Shown here piece by piece: positions 8,876 through 18,269 of a DNA stretch of 64,000 nucleotides. The stretch lies in the NCBI GenBank assembly GCA_946415365.1, contig CAMKSE010000021.1:21057-85056 (forward strand). Direction: 5' to 3'. Position 1 is the first letter of the stretch. Every line of letters begins with the position of its first letter. The notes under the pieces were generated by a model that searched no databases, was not told the DNA's origin, and saw only the letters and a list, made by a program, of their open reading frames with translations. The position numbers and the translations under genes are program-made. The DNA is from an uncultured Prevotellaceae bacterium (GTDB lineage: Bacteria; Bacteroidota; Bacteroidia; Bacteroidales; Bacteroidaceae).

Positions 8876-9889
8876 TCAGAAACCCCAGTCTTTATGCCAA
8901 ATGATTTTTGGTTTGTCGCCTTCAAAAGTCAATGGAAGCCATATATAGCGTGAATCTGGCAAATCTGTCTTCTTCCATCGATCAAACATGGCAACATATG
9001 TGTCTGGGCGACCAATGACAGGCTGAACGTAAGTACTTTGACCATAGAAGGTTTTGTCTGCTTCTTCACCTATACATGGATTCCCCAGTGATTTCCATTC
9101 TCCAAGCATAGAGTCTGCAACAGCTATATCAGCAACATTGGGATCCCATCCAGAGCAGCCAGATGTAAGCAGATAGTATTTCCCATGATGTTTGAATACA
9201 GCAGGAGCCTCACGATATTTCTTCTCGAAGTTCCGTGTGAAGGTCTTAGTAGGCTTCAGATAGTCGTCAGTCAATAAATGAATATACATTGTTGCATTGT
9301 CTTCTGACGAACATATCTGATATGCTTTTCCGTCGTCATCGACAAAAAGTGTCTGGTCGCGGCTCATTTCTCCGTTAGGTCTAAAACTATCCAAATAGGT
9401 GAATGGCCCCGTAGGAGTGTCTGATACTGCCACCCCTGCACTGGCCTTGGAATAGTCGGCACTGTCGATGTGCATCCACATGACAAACTTCTTAGTTTTA
9501 GAATTATATATAACTTTAGGACGTTCCACAACCTTTGAGGTGTGCAGGTCATGAAGCGAGTCAGTTTTTTCAGCTCCGAGGACAATTCCTTCGAAATGCC
9601 AATTAAGGAGGTCTTTTGAGGAGTAGCAACTTACACCTGTTACTTCAGTACGGTAACACTCCCATGTTGCCCACTCCGGCAAGACGGTCTTGCCCTGTTT
9701 GTATTCTCCATACCAGTAATAGGTGCTGCCGTGGTAGAGCATTCCCCCGCCATGGGCGTTAATGACATTGTGTTCATCATCAAGCCAGACCTTTCCAGGG
9801 TTGAACCTAAAGTTTCTTTCCTGAGCAAAGCAAGGCTCAGCGATTATCAGTATGAATAACATAACAAGTTTTGTTTTCATAGATTTCAT
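8876..9889 (-). CDS. Glycoside hydrolase family 43, exo-beta-1,3-galactosidase-like
   Basis: A 337-residue secreted enzyme with a signal peptide ending near CFAQ. The start of the mature domain reads VWLDDEHNVINAHGGGM followed by YYWYGEYK, and later blocks are RPKVIYN, RDQTLFVDDDGKAY and YREAPAVFKHHGKYY. This AHGGG pattern with no Asp base at the usual position resembles the GH43 subfamily 24/34 group that includes exo-beta-1,3-galactosidases; the Glu of REAPA is the likely acid. In this locus it would trim galactose from arabinogalactan fragments in the periplasm. Its ATG overlaps the stop of the GH2 gene (ATGA), so the two are translationally coupled. Subfamily and exact linkage are inferred. 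Confidence 0.7.
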   Translation of the reverse strand: MKSMKTKLVMLFILIIAEPCFAQERNFRFNPGKVWLDDEHNVINAHGGGMLYHGSTYYWYGEYKQGKTVLPEWATWECYRTEVTGVSCYSSKDLLNWHFEGIVLGAEKTDSLHDLHTSKVVERPKVIYNSKTKKFVMWMHIDSADYSKASAGVAVSDTPTGPFTYLDSFRPNGEMSRDQTLFVDDDGKAYQICSSEDNATMYIHLLTDDYLKPTKTFTRNFEKKYREAPAVFKHHGKYYLLTSGCSGWDPNVADIAVADSMLGEWKSLGNPCIGEEADKTFYGQSTYVQPVIGRPDTYVAMFDRWKKTDLPDSRYIWLPLTFEGDKPKIIWHKDWGF

Positions 9890-12327
9890 TGTATTGTTTT
9901 CAATGTAACTGTTTCTGATATCTTCCGCTGCGAATCTCTTACCTTTAGTGTGAGGTTACCAGCCTTCTTGTCACTACGCACAACGACCACAAGCTGACCG
10001 CTGAACAACCTCATGGTAGGTTTCGTGAACGATTCCAGACTGGTGGCATCGCCATTACAGACTGCCTCGAAACGACCTGCTCCAGACACCTCAAAGGTCA
10101 GACGGTCGTTGGCATCGGGTATAACAGTTCCCTTTGCATCGGTTAGTGAGACTGTAATAAAAGCGAGGTCTTCTCCATCTGCCTTCAGCCATTCGGCATC
10201 ATGCTGTGTCCACACGTCAAGTTTCAACTTGGATGGTTTCCCTGCTGTGCTGACAACCTGTTCGCCTGCTTGCTTTCCCTGCTCATCATAGACGACTACC
10301 TTCAGCTGGCCCGGCTCATACTTGACATCATTCCACCGCAAGCGGTAACGGTCAAGGCGCTCTTTCGGATTCTTACTGATTTTACCCTGACTCTTGCCAT
10401 TGACAAACAGCTCGGCTGTAGGATAATCGGTATAGCAATAGACAGGCGTCACCTGTCCACGGCGTTGTTTACCCCAAGTCCAGTGAGGCAGCAAGTGGAT
10501 GGTGTGGTCTTCCTTCTGCCACTTTGAACGATACAGATAATATCTGTCCTTAGGCAGTCCGGCCAGATCGCATATACCAAAGTACGAACTGCGCGACGGC
10601 CAGTACTCATCGTAGGGCGAAGGCTCACCAAGATAGTCATATCCTGTCCATACAAACTCGCCAATGACCCAGTCCTTGTCATCCTGCCATACCCAATCGT
10701 CATCGGGCAAATTAGACCAAGAACAATACTGCACGTCATAACTGGAGCACTGCCCGTTGTAATGGTGCTTGCGGAGTTCTGACGATTCCGTGTCAACGGC
10801 TTCTGCTACTACAGGGAACTGATATATGCCACGACTGCTGACGGTAGATGCCGTCTCGGATCCCAAGAGGAATCCTTGCGGAAGTTTCTCGATATTATTC
10901 TGATACTTATGAACACGGTAGTTGAATCCAGGTACTTCCATAGTCTGGGCGAAGCCACTGCTCAAAGCTGCATCGGCCCTGTCCATACCCTGGGTAACAG
11001 GTCGGGAGGGGTCCAGCGCATGGCAGAGGCCTTGCAGACGGACGGCTATTTGCCGACCCTCCTCGCTCCATTGTTCAGGAATCTCATTGCCTATAGACCA
11101 CATGACAATACTCGGATGGTTGCGATTGGCTAACACCAAGTTGGTTATGTCCTTGTCGCTCCATTCTCTGAAAAAGCGTGCATAGCCGTTCTTGCACTTT
11201 GGATATATCCACATATCGAAGCTTTCTGCCATCACCATCATACCCAAAGAGTCACAAATATCCATCTGCCACTGACTCGGCATATTGTGCGCTGTGCGAA
11301 TAGCATCACAGCCCATCTGCTTCATCATCTTTATCTGACGGATAAGTGCGGCCTTATTGACAGCAGCACCCAAAGGCCCCAAGTCATGATGCAGGCAAAC
11401 ACCTTTCAGTTTGCGTGTCTGTCCATTCAGCTGGAAACCCTTTTCACGGGTTACCCGTATGGTGCGGATGCCCGTTTTGATGCACTTCTCATCGACAACC
11501 TTACCTTTCCTGTCAGTAATAGTGGTTATCAGGTTATAAAGATATGGAGTCTCTGGTGTCCACAATTTAGCACCTTCCACATTGAGAGTCGTGTGGAAAC
11601 TTCCATCACCATTGATACGAATATCTCTGTCTGCAACAGCAGTATGGCCATCCGGAGAGACAAGAGCAACATTTGCAGACATATCCTGATTTGGCTTTAT
11701 CACCTTGCCTTCAACCTCCAGGACTGCTTTGCCGTCTTTTTGGCTAACGGTACGTACATAAATGCTCCAATCGTCGAGATGTGTCTGCTGTGTCAATAAA
11801 AGGGTGACAGGACGGTAGATTCCTGCTCCTGGGTACCACCGGCTGCTCTCCTCTACATTTTTCAGATCCACCTCAAGCAGATTGTCACCATCCTTGATGA
11901 ATGGCGTGATGTCCACACGGAAGGCGTTATATCCATAAGCCCAGTAGCCCGCTTTCTGGCCATTGACGAATACCACTGGCTCTGCCATCGCTCCGTCGAA
12001 AATCAATTCTGCATGCTCGCAGCCAGCAGGTATGGTCAGCGTGCGGCGATAGTGCCCATCTCCGATCCAGGGCAAAGCACCAGAACGCCCGCTTTTCTCA
12101 GTAGCCTCAGTCTCGCCGTTCTGTTCGATAGCGACCTTCTGAAGATCCCATTTCTTGTCGAAGGGACCAGCTATAGCCCAATCGTGGGGAATACTCACAT
12201 TCTGCCAGGTCTTCTTGTCCTGTGAAAATTGCCAGTCATCGGTCAGCGTTGTCTCTTGTCTTACCTGAGCCGATGCGATAACCGTTACCGTTGCCGTAAG
12301 AAAAGCAACTAATAGTCCTTTCTTCAA
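9886..12327 (-). CDS. Glycoside hydrolase family 2 beta-galactosidase
   Basis: An 813-residue secreted GH2 enzyme. After the signal peptide comes a jelly-roll domain (SIPHDWAIAGPF), an immunoglobulin-like domain, and a TIM barrel with the acid/base Glu415 in WSIGNEIPEQ and the likely nucleophile Glu557 in VIGEFVWTGYDYLGEP. The C terminus has two more beta-sandwich regions of the kind seen in beta-galactosidases of Bacteroidetes. It would release galactose from the ends of galacto-oligosaccharides made by the GH53 enzyme. It starts three bases after the nucleotidyltransferase stop and ends in an ATGA overlap with GH43. GH2 also contains beta-glucuronidases and mannosidases; locus context favours galactosidase. 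Confidence 0.88.
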   Translation of the reverse strand: MKKGLLVAFLTATVTVIASAQVRQETTLTDDWQFSQDKKTWQNVSIPHDWAIAGPFDKKWDLQKVAIEQNGETEATEKSGRSGALPWIGDGHYRRTLTIPAGCEHAELIFDGAMAEPVVFVNGQKAGYWAYGYNAFRVDITPFIKDGDNLLEVDLKNVEESSRWYPGAGIYRPVTLLLTQQTHLDDWSIYVRTVSQKDGKAVLEVEGKVIKPNQDMSANVALVSPDGHTAVADRDIRINGDGSFHTTLNVEGAKLWTPETPYLYNLITTITDRKGKVVDEKCIKTGIRTIRVTREKGFQLNGQTRKLKGVCLHHDLGPLGAAVNKAALIRQIKMMKQMGCDAIRTAHNMPSQWQMDICDSLGMMVMAESFDMWIYPKCKNGYARFFREWSDKDITNLVLANRNHPSIVMWSIGNEIPEQWSEEGRQIAVRLQGLCHALDPSRPVTQGMDRADAALSSGFAQTMEVPGFNYRVHKYQNNIEKLPQGFLLGSETASTVSSRGIYQFPVVAEAVDTESSELRKHHYNGQCSSYDVQYCSWSNLPDDDWVWQDDKDWVIGEFVWTGYDYLGEPSPYDEYWPSRSSYFGICDLAGLPKDRYYLYRSKWQKEDHTIHLLPHWTWGKQRRGQVTPVYCYTDYPTAELFVNGKSQGKISKNPKERLDRYRLRWNDVKYEPGQLKVVVYDEQGKQAGEQVVSTAGKPSKLKLDVWTQHDAEWLKADGEDLAFITVSLTDAKGTVIPDANDRLTFEVSGAGRFEAVCNGDATSLESFTKPTMRLFSGQLVVVVRSDKKAGNLTLKVRDSQRKISETVTLKTIQ

Positions 12328-12330
12328 ATG

Positions 12331-13242
12331 TCAAAACAGTTTGTTAGGATATACCCCGTCGTCAACGAGTTTCTGGATGCGAGCAACAGTAGCGTCGCGA
12401 TCAGCTGCATAGGTAACTCCGAACCATTTGCTGGTGGTGTCGAGGACCTCACAGGTGGCTGTACCCTCGGTAATGAGCTTGTTGACCATCAGTGGGATAA
12501 AGAACTCGGCTTTCAGGTTCTCCATGTTTTTGGGGTCGCTGAGGAACTCGCGGAAATAAGCCTCGCTATGCTCGAAGTAGTCGGGTGTGAAGCCCCACAT
12601 GTTCATTGAGACGGGAACGTTCTCCTCCAGTGGTTGCCACTCGCCCTGCTCGTCCTTATAAGAAATAACACCATCAATGCGAAGAATCTCTGTACGCTCC
12701 ACAACATCCGTCAGGTGTCGCTTGTCGTTATAGGCACAAACACCACGGGCCACAGAGCCGTTTTCCGACAGCGTATTGCACACGCGGAAGCCCACCATCG
12801 CATACTGGTTCTTGGCTCCCTCAGGCAGGTTGCTCAGGAACTTGCCAATCTGCATAAAGGCATCACGACCGTAGAAGTCGTCGCAGTTGATAACACAGAA
12901 GGGCTCCTTGATGATGTCCTTACCCATGAGCACGGCATGGTTGGTGCCCCAGGGCTTCTGACGTCCCTCTGGTACTGAGAAACCCTCTGGCAGGGCGTCG
13001 AGTGCCTGGAAGCAGAGCTCGCACTTCACCTTGCCCTCGTACTTAGAGAGGATCTGTGTGCGGAACTGCTCCTCGAAATCCTTGCGGATCACCCATACGA
13101 TCTTGCCGAATCCGGCCTGGATGGCATCGTAGATACTATAATCCATGATGGTCTCACCATTGGGTCCCAGACCATCGAGCTGCTTGAGGCCGCCATAACG
13201 GCTGCCCATGCCTGCTGCTAAAAGAAATAATGTCGGTTTCAT
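12331..13242 (-). CDS. Sugar-1-phosphate nucleotidyltransferase of the galactose module
   Basis: A 303-residue NTP_transferase protein. The N terminus has the pyrophosphorylase signature LAAGMGSRYGGLKQLDGLGP, which binds the nucleotide, and further on CVINCDDFYGRD carries the metal-binding Asp. The rest resembles the Bacteroidetes group annotated simply as nucleotidyltransferase and often found with galactose genes. It lies seven bases after galE and three before the GH2 gene. Because no galT is seen, this enzyme may make UDP-galactose from galactose-1-phosphate and UTP, or UDP-glucose from glucose-1-phosphate; both are inferences. ATG 13242 begins directly at the nucleotide-binding strand; the longer frame upstream overlaps galE. 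Confidence 0.8.
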   Translation of the reverse strand: MKPTLFLLAAGMGSRYGGLKQLDGLGPNGETIMDYSIYDAIQAGFGKIVWVIRKDFEEQFRTQILSKYEGKVKCELCFQALDALPEGFSVPEGRQKPWGTNHAVLMGKDIIKEPFCVINCDDFYGRDAFMQIGKFLSNLPEGAKNQYAMVGFRVCNTLSENGSVARGVCAYNDKRHLTDVVERTEILRIDGVISYKDEQGEWQPLEENVPVSMNMWGFTPDYFEHSEAYFREFLSDPKNMENLKAEFFIPLMVNKLITEGTATCEVLDTTSKWFGVTYAADRDATVARIQKLVDDGVYPNKLF

Positions 13243-13249
13243 ATTTTGT

Positions 13250-14278
13250 CTAATCTTTAATGTTACGTACTCGTTTTTCCCATTTCCATGCGGCTGCAAG
13301 TGTCTCTTCGAGTGTGCGCTCTGCCTTCCAGCCCAGTTCCTCGTTAGCCAACTTAACATCGGCCCAGACGGCAGGAACATCACCAGGGCGACGACCTACA
13401 ATCTTGTAGTTCAACTTCAGATTGTTCACCTTTTCGAACTTCGTCACCAGTTCCAAGACGGAGACAGGACAGCCTGTGCCGACATTGAATATCTCGTAGT
13501 CCTGGCGCATCTTACCCTGAGTCATACGGTTGATGGTAGCCACATGAGCCTTGGCCAAATCCACCACGTCGATATAGTCGCGCAGACAAGTGCCGTCTGG
13601 CGTATCATAGTCATTGCCAAATACAGACAGGCATTCACGGATGCCAGCAGCTGTCTGGGTGACAAAGGGCAGCAGATTGTTGGGTACGCCACGGGGCAGT
13701 TCACCAATCAATGCTGATGGATGGGCTCCTACAGGATTGAAATAGCGCAGAGCAACACCGTGAAGTACAGGATAAGCCCTGCAACTGTCGCGCAGAATGT
13801 CCTCGGCCATCTGCTTCGTATTGCCGTAGGGTGATGTAGCAGGCTGTCGCTCAGTTTGCTCGGTCACGGGCAGATGTTCTGCATCGCCATAGACGGTAGC
13901 CGATGATGAGAACAGGATGTTCGGACGATTGTACACTACCATCAACTGGCAGATGTTCATAAACGAGGTCAGGTTGTTCTGGTAGTACATCAGCGGCTTC
14001 TCCATCGACTCGCCCACAGCCTTGTAGGCAGCGAAGTGAATGACCGAGTTGAACTTATACTTGTCAAAGACCTTCTTCAGTGCTTCTATATCACAGGTAT
14101 TCACCAGTTCAAATGGCACATCCACACCTGTTATCTGACGGACACCCTCCACGGCAGCCATCTCCGAGTTCGACAGGTTGTCGACAATCACCACATCATA
14201 GCCAGCCTCAATCAGTTCGACGGCAGTGTGCGAGCCGATATAGCCCGCACCGCCTGAAATTAATACACACTCTCTCAT
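13250..14278 (-). CDS. galE: UDP-glucose 4-epimerase GalE
   Basis: A 342-residue short-chain dehydrogenase/reductase-type epimerase. The NAD-binding motif GGAGYIGSH lies at residues 8-16, the catalytic SSSATVYG segment follows, and the Tyr-Lys pair is in SPYGNTK. The C-terminal blocks YNPVG-like RYFNPVGAH and LRDYIDVVDLAKAH are typical of GalE. It interconverts UDP-galactose and UDP-glucose in the cytoplasm, the second half of the Leloir route. The ATG is one base after the galK stop, so galK and galE are surely co-transcribed. Length is normal for the family. Confidence 0.95.
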   Translation of the reverse strand: MRECVLISGGAGYIGSHTAVELIEAGYDVVIVDNLSNSEMAAVEGVRQITGVDVPFELVNTCDIEALKKVFDKYKFNSVIHFAAYKAVGESMEKPLMYYQNNLTSFMNICQLMVVYNRPNILFSSSATVYGDAEHLPVTEQTERQPATSPYGNTKQMAEDILRDSCRAYPVLHGVALRYFNPVGAHPSALIGELPRGVPNNLLPFVTQTAAGIRECLSVFGNDYDTPDGTCLRDYIDVVDLAKAHVATINRMTQGKMRQDYEIFNVGTGCPVSVLELVTKFEKVNNLKLNYKIVGRRPGDVPAVWADVKLANEELGWKAERTLEETLAAAWKWEKRVRNIKD

Positions 14279-14279
14279 T

Positions 14280-15449
14280 TTATAACAATTTTCTTGCACC
14301 GTCACCAATGACCACATCATACACCAATGGCTCCTTGCCGTAGGCTTCCTGATATTTCTCCTTTGCCGTAGCGATAAAAGCATCATAGAGGTTATCCTTT
14401 ACCAGGTTGATGGTACAACCACCGAAACCACCGCCCATCATGCGAGAACCTGTAACACCGCACTCACGGGCAATCTCGTTCAGATAGTCAAGCTCTGGAC
14501 ACGAAACCTTATAGTCCTGGCTCAAACCTACATGGGTCTGATACATCTTCTCACCTACCACTGCATAGTCGCCTTTGGTCAGTGCCTCAGAAACTGCCAA
14601 TACACGTTCACGTTCCTCAATCACATACTTAGCGCAATGGTAGTCTTCGTCAGATACTTGATTTCTCACCTCCTCCAACATATCTAAGGTAGCATAGCTC
14701 AGTGCCTCGACTTCGGAATGATTCTTCTTAATGAGTTCGAATACGGTCTCACAACTGCGACGGCGGTCGTTATAAGCCGAAGAAGCTAATTCATGCTTCA
14801 CACAAGAGTTCAACAACACCAGTCGATAACCTTGTGGATCGAATGGAAAATAGTCATATTCCATCGTATGGCAGTTCAGGCGAATCAGATAGCCCTTGCG
14901 CCCAAAGACAGAAGCGAACTGATCCATGATGCCGCAGTTCACGCCGATGTACTTGTGCTCCGTAGCCTGACCAGCCTTAGCCTGTTCCACCTTTTCTACC
15001 TTATTGTCGCCAAAGAGGTCGTTCATCGCAAAAGCATAACAACTCTCAAGGGCTGCCGATGATGACATGCCAGAACCAAGGGGCACGTCACCAGCGAAAG
15101 CCGTATCGAATCCCTTCACCTCGACACCACGCGCCTTCATCTCCTGACAGATGCCGAAGATATAGCGTGCCCAACTTTGCTTGGGACCTTCCGCATCATT
15201 AATATTGAACGCTACATCTTCATTCAGGTCAATGGCAAAAGCCCTCACCTTGTCAGTACCGTTGGGCTTGATTTCTGCAACCATCCCCTTATCTACTGCA
15301 CCTGGAAACACGTAGCCACCGTTGTAGTCGGTATGCTCACCAATCAGATTGATACGACCTGGTGCTGCATAGACGTTACCCTCTACATCACTGAATTTTG
15401 TTTTGAACTGGTTACGTACATCTTGAACCATCTGTTTATTTTGTTGCAT
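14280..15449 (-). CDS. galK: Galactokinase GalK
   Basis: A 389-residue GHMP kinase. The galactokinase signature GRINLIGEHTDYNGGY lies near residue 31, the ATP loop PLGSGMSSSAALE near 125, and the third motif GSRMMGGGFGGC near the C terminus. It phosphorylates galactose to galactose-1-phosphate in the cytoplasm, the first step of the Leloir route, and so links the extracellular galactanases to central metabolism. It follows the GH53 gene by 45 bases and is followed by galE after one base. The intergenic region upstream is AT-rich without a clear terminator, consistent with readthrough from the sus genes. Confidence 0.95.
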   Translation of the reverse strand: MQQNKQMVQDVRNQFKTKFSDVEGNVYAAPGRINLIGEHTDYNGGYVFPGAVDKGMVAEIKPNGTDKVRAFAIDLNEDVAFNINDAEGPKQSWARYIFGICQEMKARGVEVKGFDTAFAGDVPLGSGMSSSAALESCYAFAMNDLFGDNKVEKVEQAKAGQATEHKYIGVNCGIMDQFASVFGRKGYLIRLNCHTMEYDYFPFDPQGYRLVLLNSCVKHELASSAYNDRRRSCETVFELIKKNHSEVEALSYATLDMLEEVRNQVSDEDYHCAKYVIEERERVLAVSEALTKGDYAVVGEKMYQTHVGLSQDYKVSCPELDYLNEIARECGVTGSRMMGGGFGGCTINLVKDNLYDAFIATAKEKYQEAYGKEPLVYDVVIGDGARKLL

Positions 15450-15494
15450 AACTTCAAATTTTAAAAGTTCTTAAAATGTTACTAACTAATATAA

Positions 15495-16541
15495 TTATTT
15501 ATATGCATCTAAAGCAACTGTTGGCATGCCATTTTCAAAGCATCCTTTACTATAGCCTCCATTATAGCCAGCTGGTGCCTGTGGTTCCCAATAGAAGATT
15601 CCTTCCAAATGACCAGTGGCCTGTCCTTTGCTGATTAGTGATGCAATACAGTCACGGCACTTTTCTGCCAGATTATAGTCCATACCTATCTCGCAAACCA
15701 TTACTGGTACAGCGTACTTCTGATAGAGTGAGTTAATGTTGTTGACACAGGCATCCACCATTGAAACCCAGGTATCCTCCTCTGGATAAAGAGACATGCC
15801 TATCATATCGAACTTTCCGCCATTGGCTTTCAGGTTGTCGAAGATATTGGTGTAATACCAGAGGTTGTCACCGCTATCCAAATGTACGATGACCTTGGCA
15901 TCTGAGAAGATGGCTTTCACGGTATCGTATCCGGCAGTCACCAACTCCGCAAAATTGCTTCCGTTGTCCAGATTACCCAATGGCCACATCATACCCCAGC
16001 GGGTCTCGTTGCCTATCTGCACCCACTCAGGTTCGATGTCATACTGTTTCAGCAGCGATAACATCTCTGTGACGTGGGATGCAACAGCGGCCTTTGCCTC
16101 GCCAAGTGAATACTCTGCCCAAGCAGCAGGAATATTTTGATGACCAGGATCTGCCCAAGTGTCGCTGAAATGGAAGTCTATCATCAGTCTAAGCCCAAGT
16201 GCGTTGGCACGACGTGCCTTAACCAGTACATCATTGATGTTGTTCCATCCTTCGGCAGGGTTTACCCAAACACGCAGACGGATAGAATTCACATCACAAT
16301 CTTCTTTCAGTAGTTTCATACACTCCGTGACAACCCCTGCTTTATTTGTAAAGGTATAACCTTCACTTTCCATCTGTGTGAGCCAGCTTACATCAGCCCC
16401 TTTAGCAAACGTGCCACGTTCTATTTCTATAGTATTTTCAGCTTGACGCGGGTTTGTGATGGGACTTTCCTGTGTGCAGGAAGCCTGCACACAAGAGAGA
16501 GTCACCAAAGATACTATTATCCCAAAATATTTTCGAATCAT
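15495..16541 (-). CDS. GH53 endo-beta-1,4-galactanase (lipoprotein)
   Basis: A 348-residue GH53 enzyme. The N terminus is hydrophobic and ends in a Cys-containing region (TLSCVQASC), suggesting a lipoprotein, probably surface-exposed. The fold markers are FAKGADVSWL at the start of the barrel, SIRLRVWVNP, MIDFHFSDTWADPG, the acid/base Glu179 in WVQIGNETRWG and the nucleophile Glu284 in VMVCEIGMDY; the tail has FYWEPQAP. GH53 enzymes cut internal beta-1,4 bonds of pectic galactan (type I arabinogalactan). This strongly fixes the likely substrate of the whole locus. It is 14 bases downstream of susE. Confidence 0.93.
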   Translation of the reverse strand: MIRKYFGIIVSLVTLSCVQASCTQESPITNPRQAENTIEIERGTFAKGADVSWLTQMESEGYTFTNKAGVVTECMKLLKEDCDVNSIRLRVWVNPAEGWNNINDVLVKARRANALGLRLMIDFHFSDTWADPGHQNIPAAWAEYSLGEAKAAVASHVTEMLSLLKQYDIEPEWVQIGNETRWGMMWPLGNLDNGSNFAELVTAGYDTVKAIFSDAKVIVHLDSGDNLWYYTNIFDNLKANGGKFDMIGMSLYPEEDTWVSMVDACVNNINSLYQKYAVPVMVCEIGMDYNLAEKCRDCIASLISKGQATGHLEGIFYWEPQAPAGYNGGYSKGCFENGMPTVALDAYK

Positions 16542-16555
16542 AATCTTCTATCGTT

Positions 16556-18262
16556 TTATTCCGTTAATGAATAGGTACACTTACACAGGTCAACCATGAG
16601 GGTGTAGGTCTTGCCTGCCTCCCAGCCAACAGGATTGCCGTCGTTCTTCTTAGTCCAACGCAGAGAACCATCACTACAGGTTCCGAACCAATAGTCCCAA
16701 GAGCCATTGAGCAAGATCTGTGCCCCCCAAGGGGTATCACCCGTAGCGGTCACCTGAGCGATATAAACACCAGGCTGTCCTTCTACTGCTGTCATGTCCG
16801 TGAGATTCCAGTCGTCATTGAAGCCCGTATAGGATACTTGTGTGATAGGATCATTCATGCCATACCAATAAGACATCCAACCAAGAGAGGCAATAGTTAC
16901 ATAAAGTCCCTTGCCTGGTGCCTGGATGTTATTATCATCCGTACCACCGATTATTAATTTCCACTCTGTGGTGCTGGGATCCTGATTGACGTGTGTCCAG
17001 TCATCTTTAGCCTGAGAGAAGTAATAACCCCATGAACAGTTGAAGTTAACCGCAGCAGCATAACAGAGATTGTCCTCGTCATAAAGTGTCAAATACTGAT
17101 CGAAGTTCCATGTATCGTCATTACCAAGGATATAGAGGATTTGTGGTATTTCCGTAGGTGTCTCACTACCTTCCGATACCTCACACTTCCATTCCTTTGG
17201 ATTGGAAAGATCAAGGGACAAGGTCACATCCCCTGCAGATGGAATGTTCACCGTGATATTCGATGCTGTCTCACCAAAGGTCAGTTCCCCATTCTCATTA
17301 CCGAATGCAACAGGTGTGTCAATGGCAGCTGCATCATCCGTACCAGTGGCATAGTTGTATTGCTTACCAGTGCCTGCTATTTGGATAGTAACAGAACCAG
17401 CCTGAGAGGCCTGATAGGCAAGTGTCCACTTGTTTGCCTTGCGGTCGTAGGTCATCTCGCCAGTTATGTCACCGCTGACTGTCAGCGACGGGATATAGAG
17501 AGCCGACCACTCCTGACGGACTGTATTGACAATAGTATAGTAACAGCCCGACTGTCCCGGATACCAGAAGTTCCAGTGCTGGTCATTGCTGCTGATGACG
17601 AAAGGTTTACCACCGCCATCATCACCGATATTGCCCCACAGAACACCGTTGCCTTCCTGTAACCACCAGTTGTACCAACCGCCTACACCAAGGAATCCGC
17701 TGTAGATTCCATCGGAATTCGGAGATGCTAGGGTATTACCTGTATCATTTCGACTTGCATCGAGTACGAAGCCAAGTGTCATGTCGATGCTATACGGCGT
17801 CACTTGAATCTGATAAACATTACTATACTGAGGTTCAACGTTGTTAGCCAGTACTGAACGCATACGTATATATAAGGTGGAAGCAATATCACTCTCCAGA
17901 CCTACACGTCCCACGAGTGAGTTCAGACTCTCGGCTGTGAACTGCATAGAGGTCGTGCCTGCCTCAGTCAGAATCTCAATAGGAGCATCGAATGAGTTCG
18001 TATTAGCGAACTGGAGCGTGTTGACTGTCGTTCCGATAGGAGTCTGCACACGTTCGTCATTGGTTGTCAGACGGCTATTGTCTGTCCAGTTCAGCGTCAG
18101 GGCAAGTCCGCTGGCGTAGTCTTTGTTGATAACGACATCACCAGAACCACTGAGTACTACGGGCTGTGCACCACTGGTGGTGATGGTATCGCCGTCTCTG
18201 TCGCAGGCTGTCAGGGTCATGGCAGCCATAAGCGACACAAGGATATATTTCATCTGTTTCAT
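16556..18262 (-). CDS. SusE/SusF-like outer-membrane glycan-binding lipoprotein
   Basis: A 568-residue lipoprotein (lipobox LTAC, Cys near 20). The N terminus is an immunoglobulin-like SusE domain (VVINKDYASGLALTLNW, then LVGRVGLESDIASTLYIR). Several beta-sandwich modules follow, with repeated aromatic-rich phrases such as GFNDDWNLTDM and GSWDYWFGTCSDGS that look like carbohydrate-binding sites. SusE/F proteins hold the polysaccharide at the cell surface near the SusCD importer. It starts seven bases after susD and precedes the GH53 galactanase. Homology in this family is low, so the call rests on position, lipobox and domain pattern. Confidence 0.82.
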   Translation of the reverse strand: MKQMKYILVSLMAAMTLTACDRDGDTITTSGAQPVVLSGSGDVVINKDYASGLALTLNWTDNSRLTTNDERVQTPIGTTVNTLQFANTNSFDAPIEILTEAGTTSMQFTAESLNSLVGRVGLESDIASTLYIRMRSVLANNVEPQYSNVYQIQVTPYSIDMTLGFVLDASRNDTGNTLASPNSDGIYSGFLGVGGWYNWWLQEGNGVLWGNIGDDGGGKPFVISSNDQHWNFWYPGQSGCYYTIVNTVRQEWSALYIPSLTVSGDITGEMTYDRKANKWTLAYQASQAGSVTIQIAGTGKQYNYATGTDDAAAIDTPVAFGNENGELTFGETASNITVNIPSAGDVTLSLDLSNPKEWKCEVSEGSETPTEIPQILYILGNDDTWNFDQYLTLYDEDNLCYAAAVNFNCSWGYYFSQAKDDWTHVNQDPSTTEWKLIIGGTDDNNIQAPGKGLYVTIASLGWMSYWYGMNDPITQVSYTGFNDDWNLTDMTAVEGQPGVYIAQVTATGDTPWGAQILLNGSWDYWFGTCSDGSLRWTKKNDGNPVGWEAGKTYTLMVDLCKCTYSLTE

Positions 18263-18269
18263 ACGCTTA

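Noticed and set aside
16556..18262. Calling the susE-position protein a starch-binding SusE
   Set aside because: The locus enzymes point to galactan; only the SusE-like architecture, not starch specificity, is supported.
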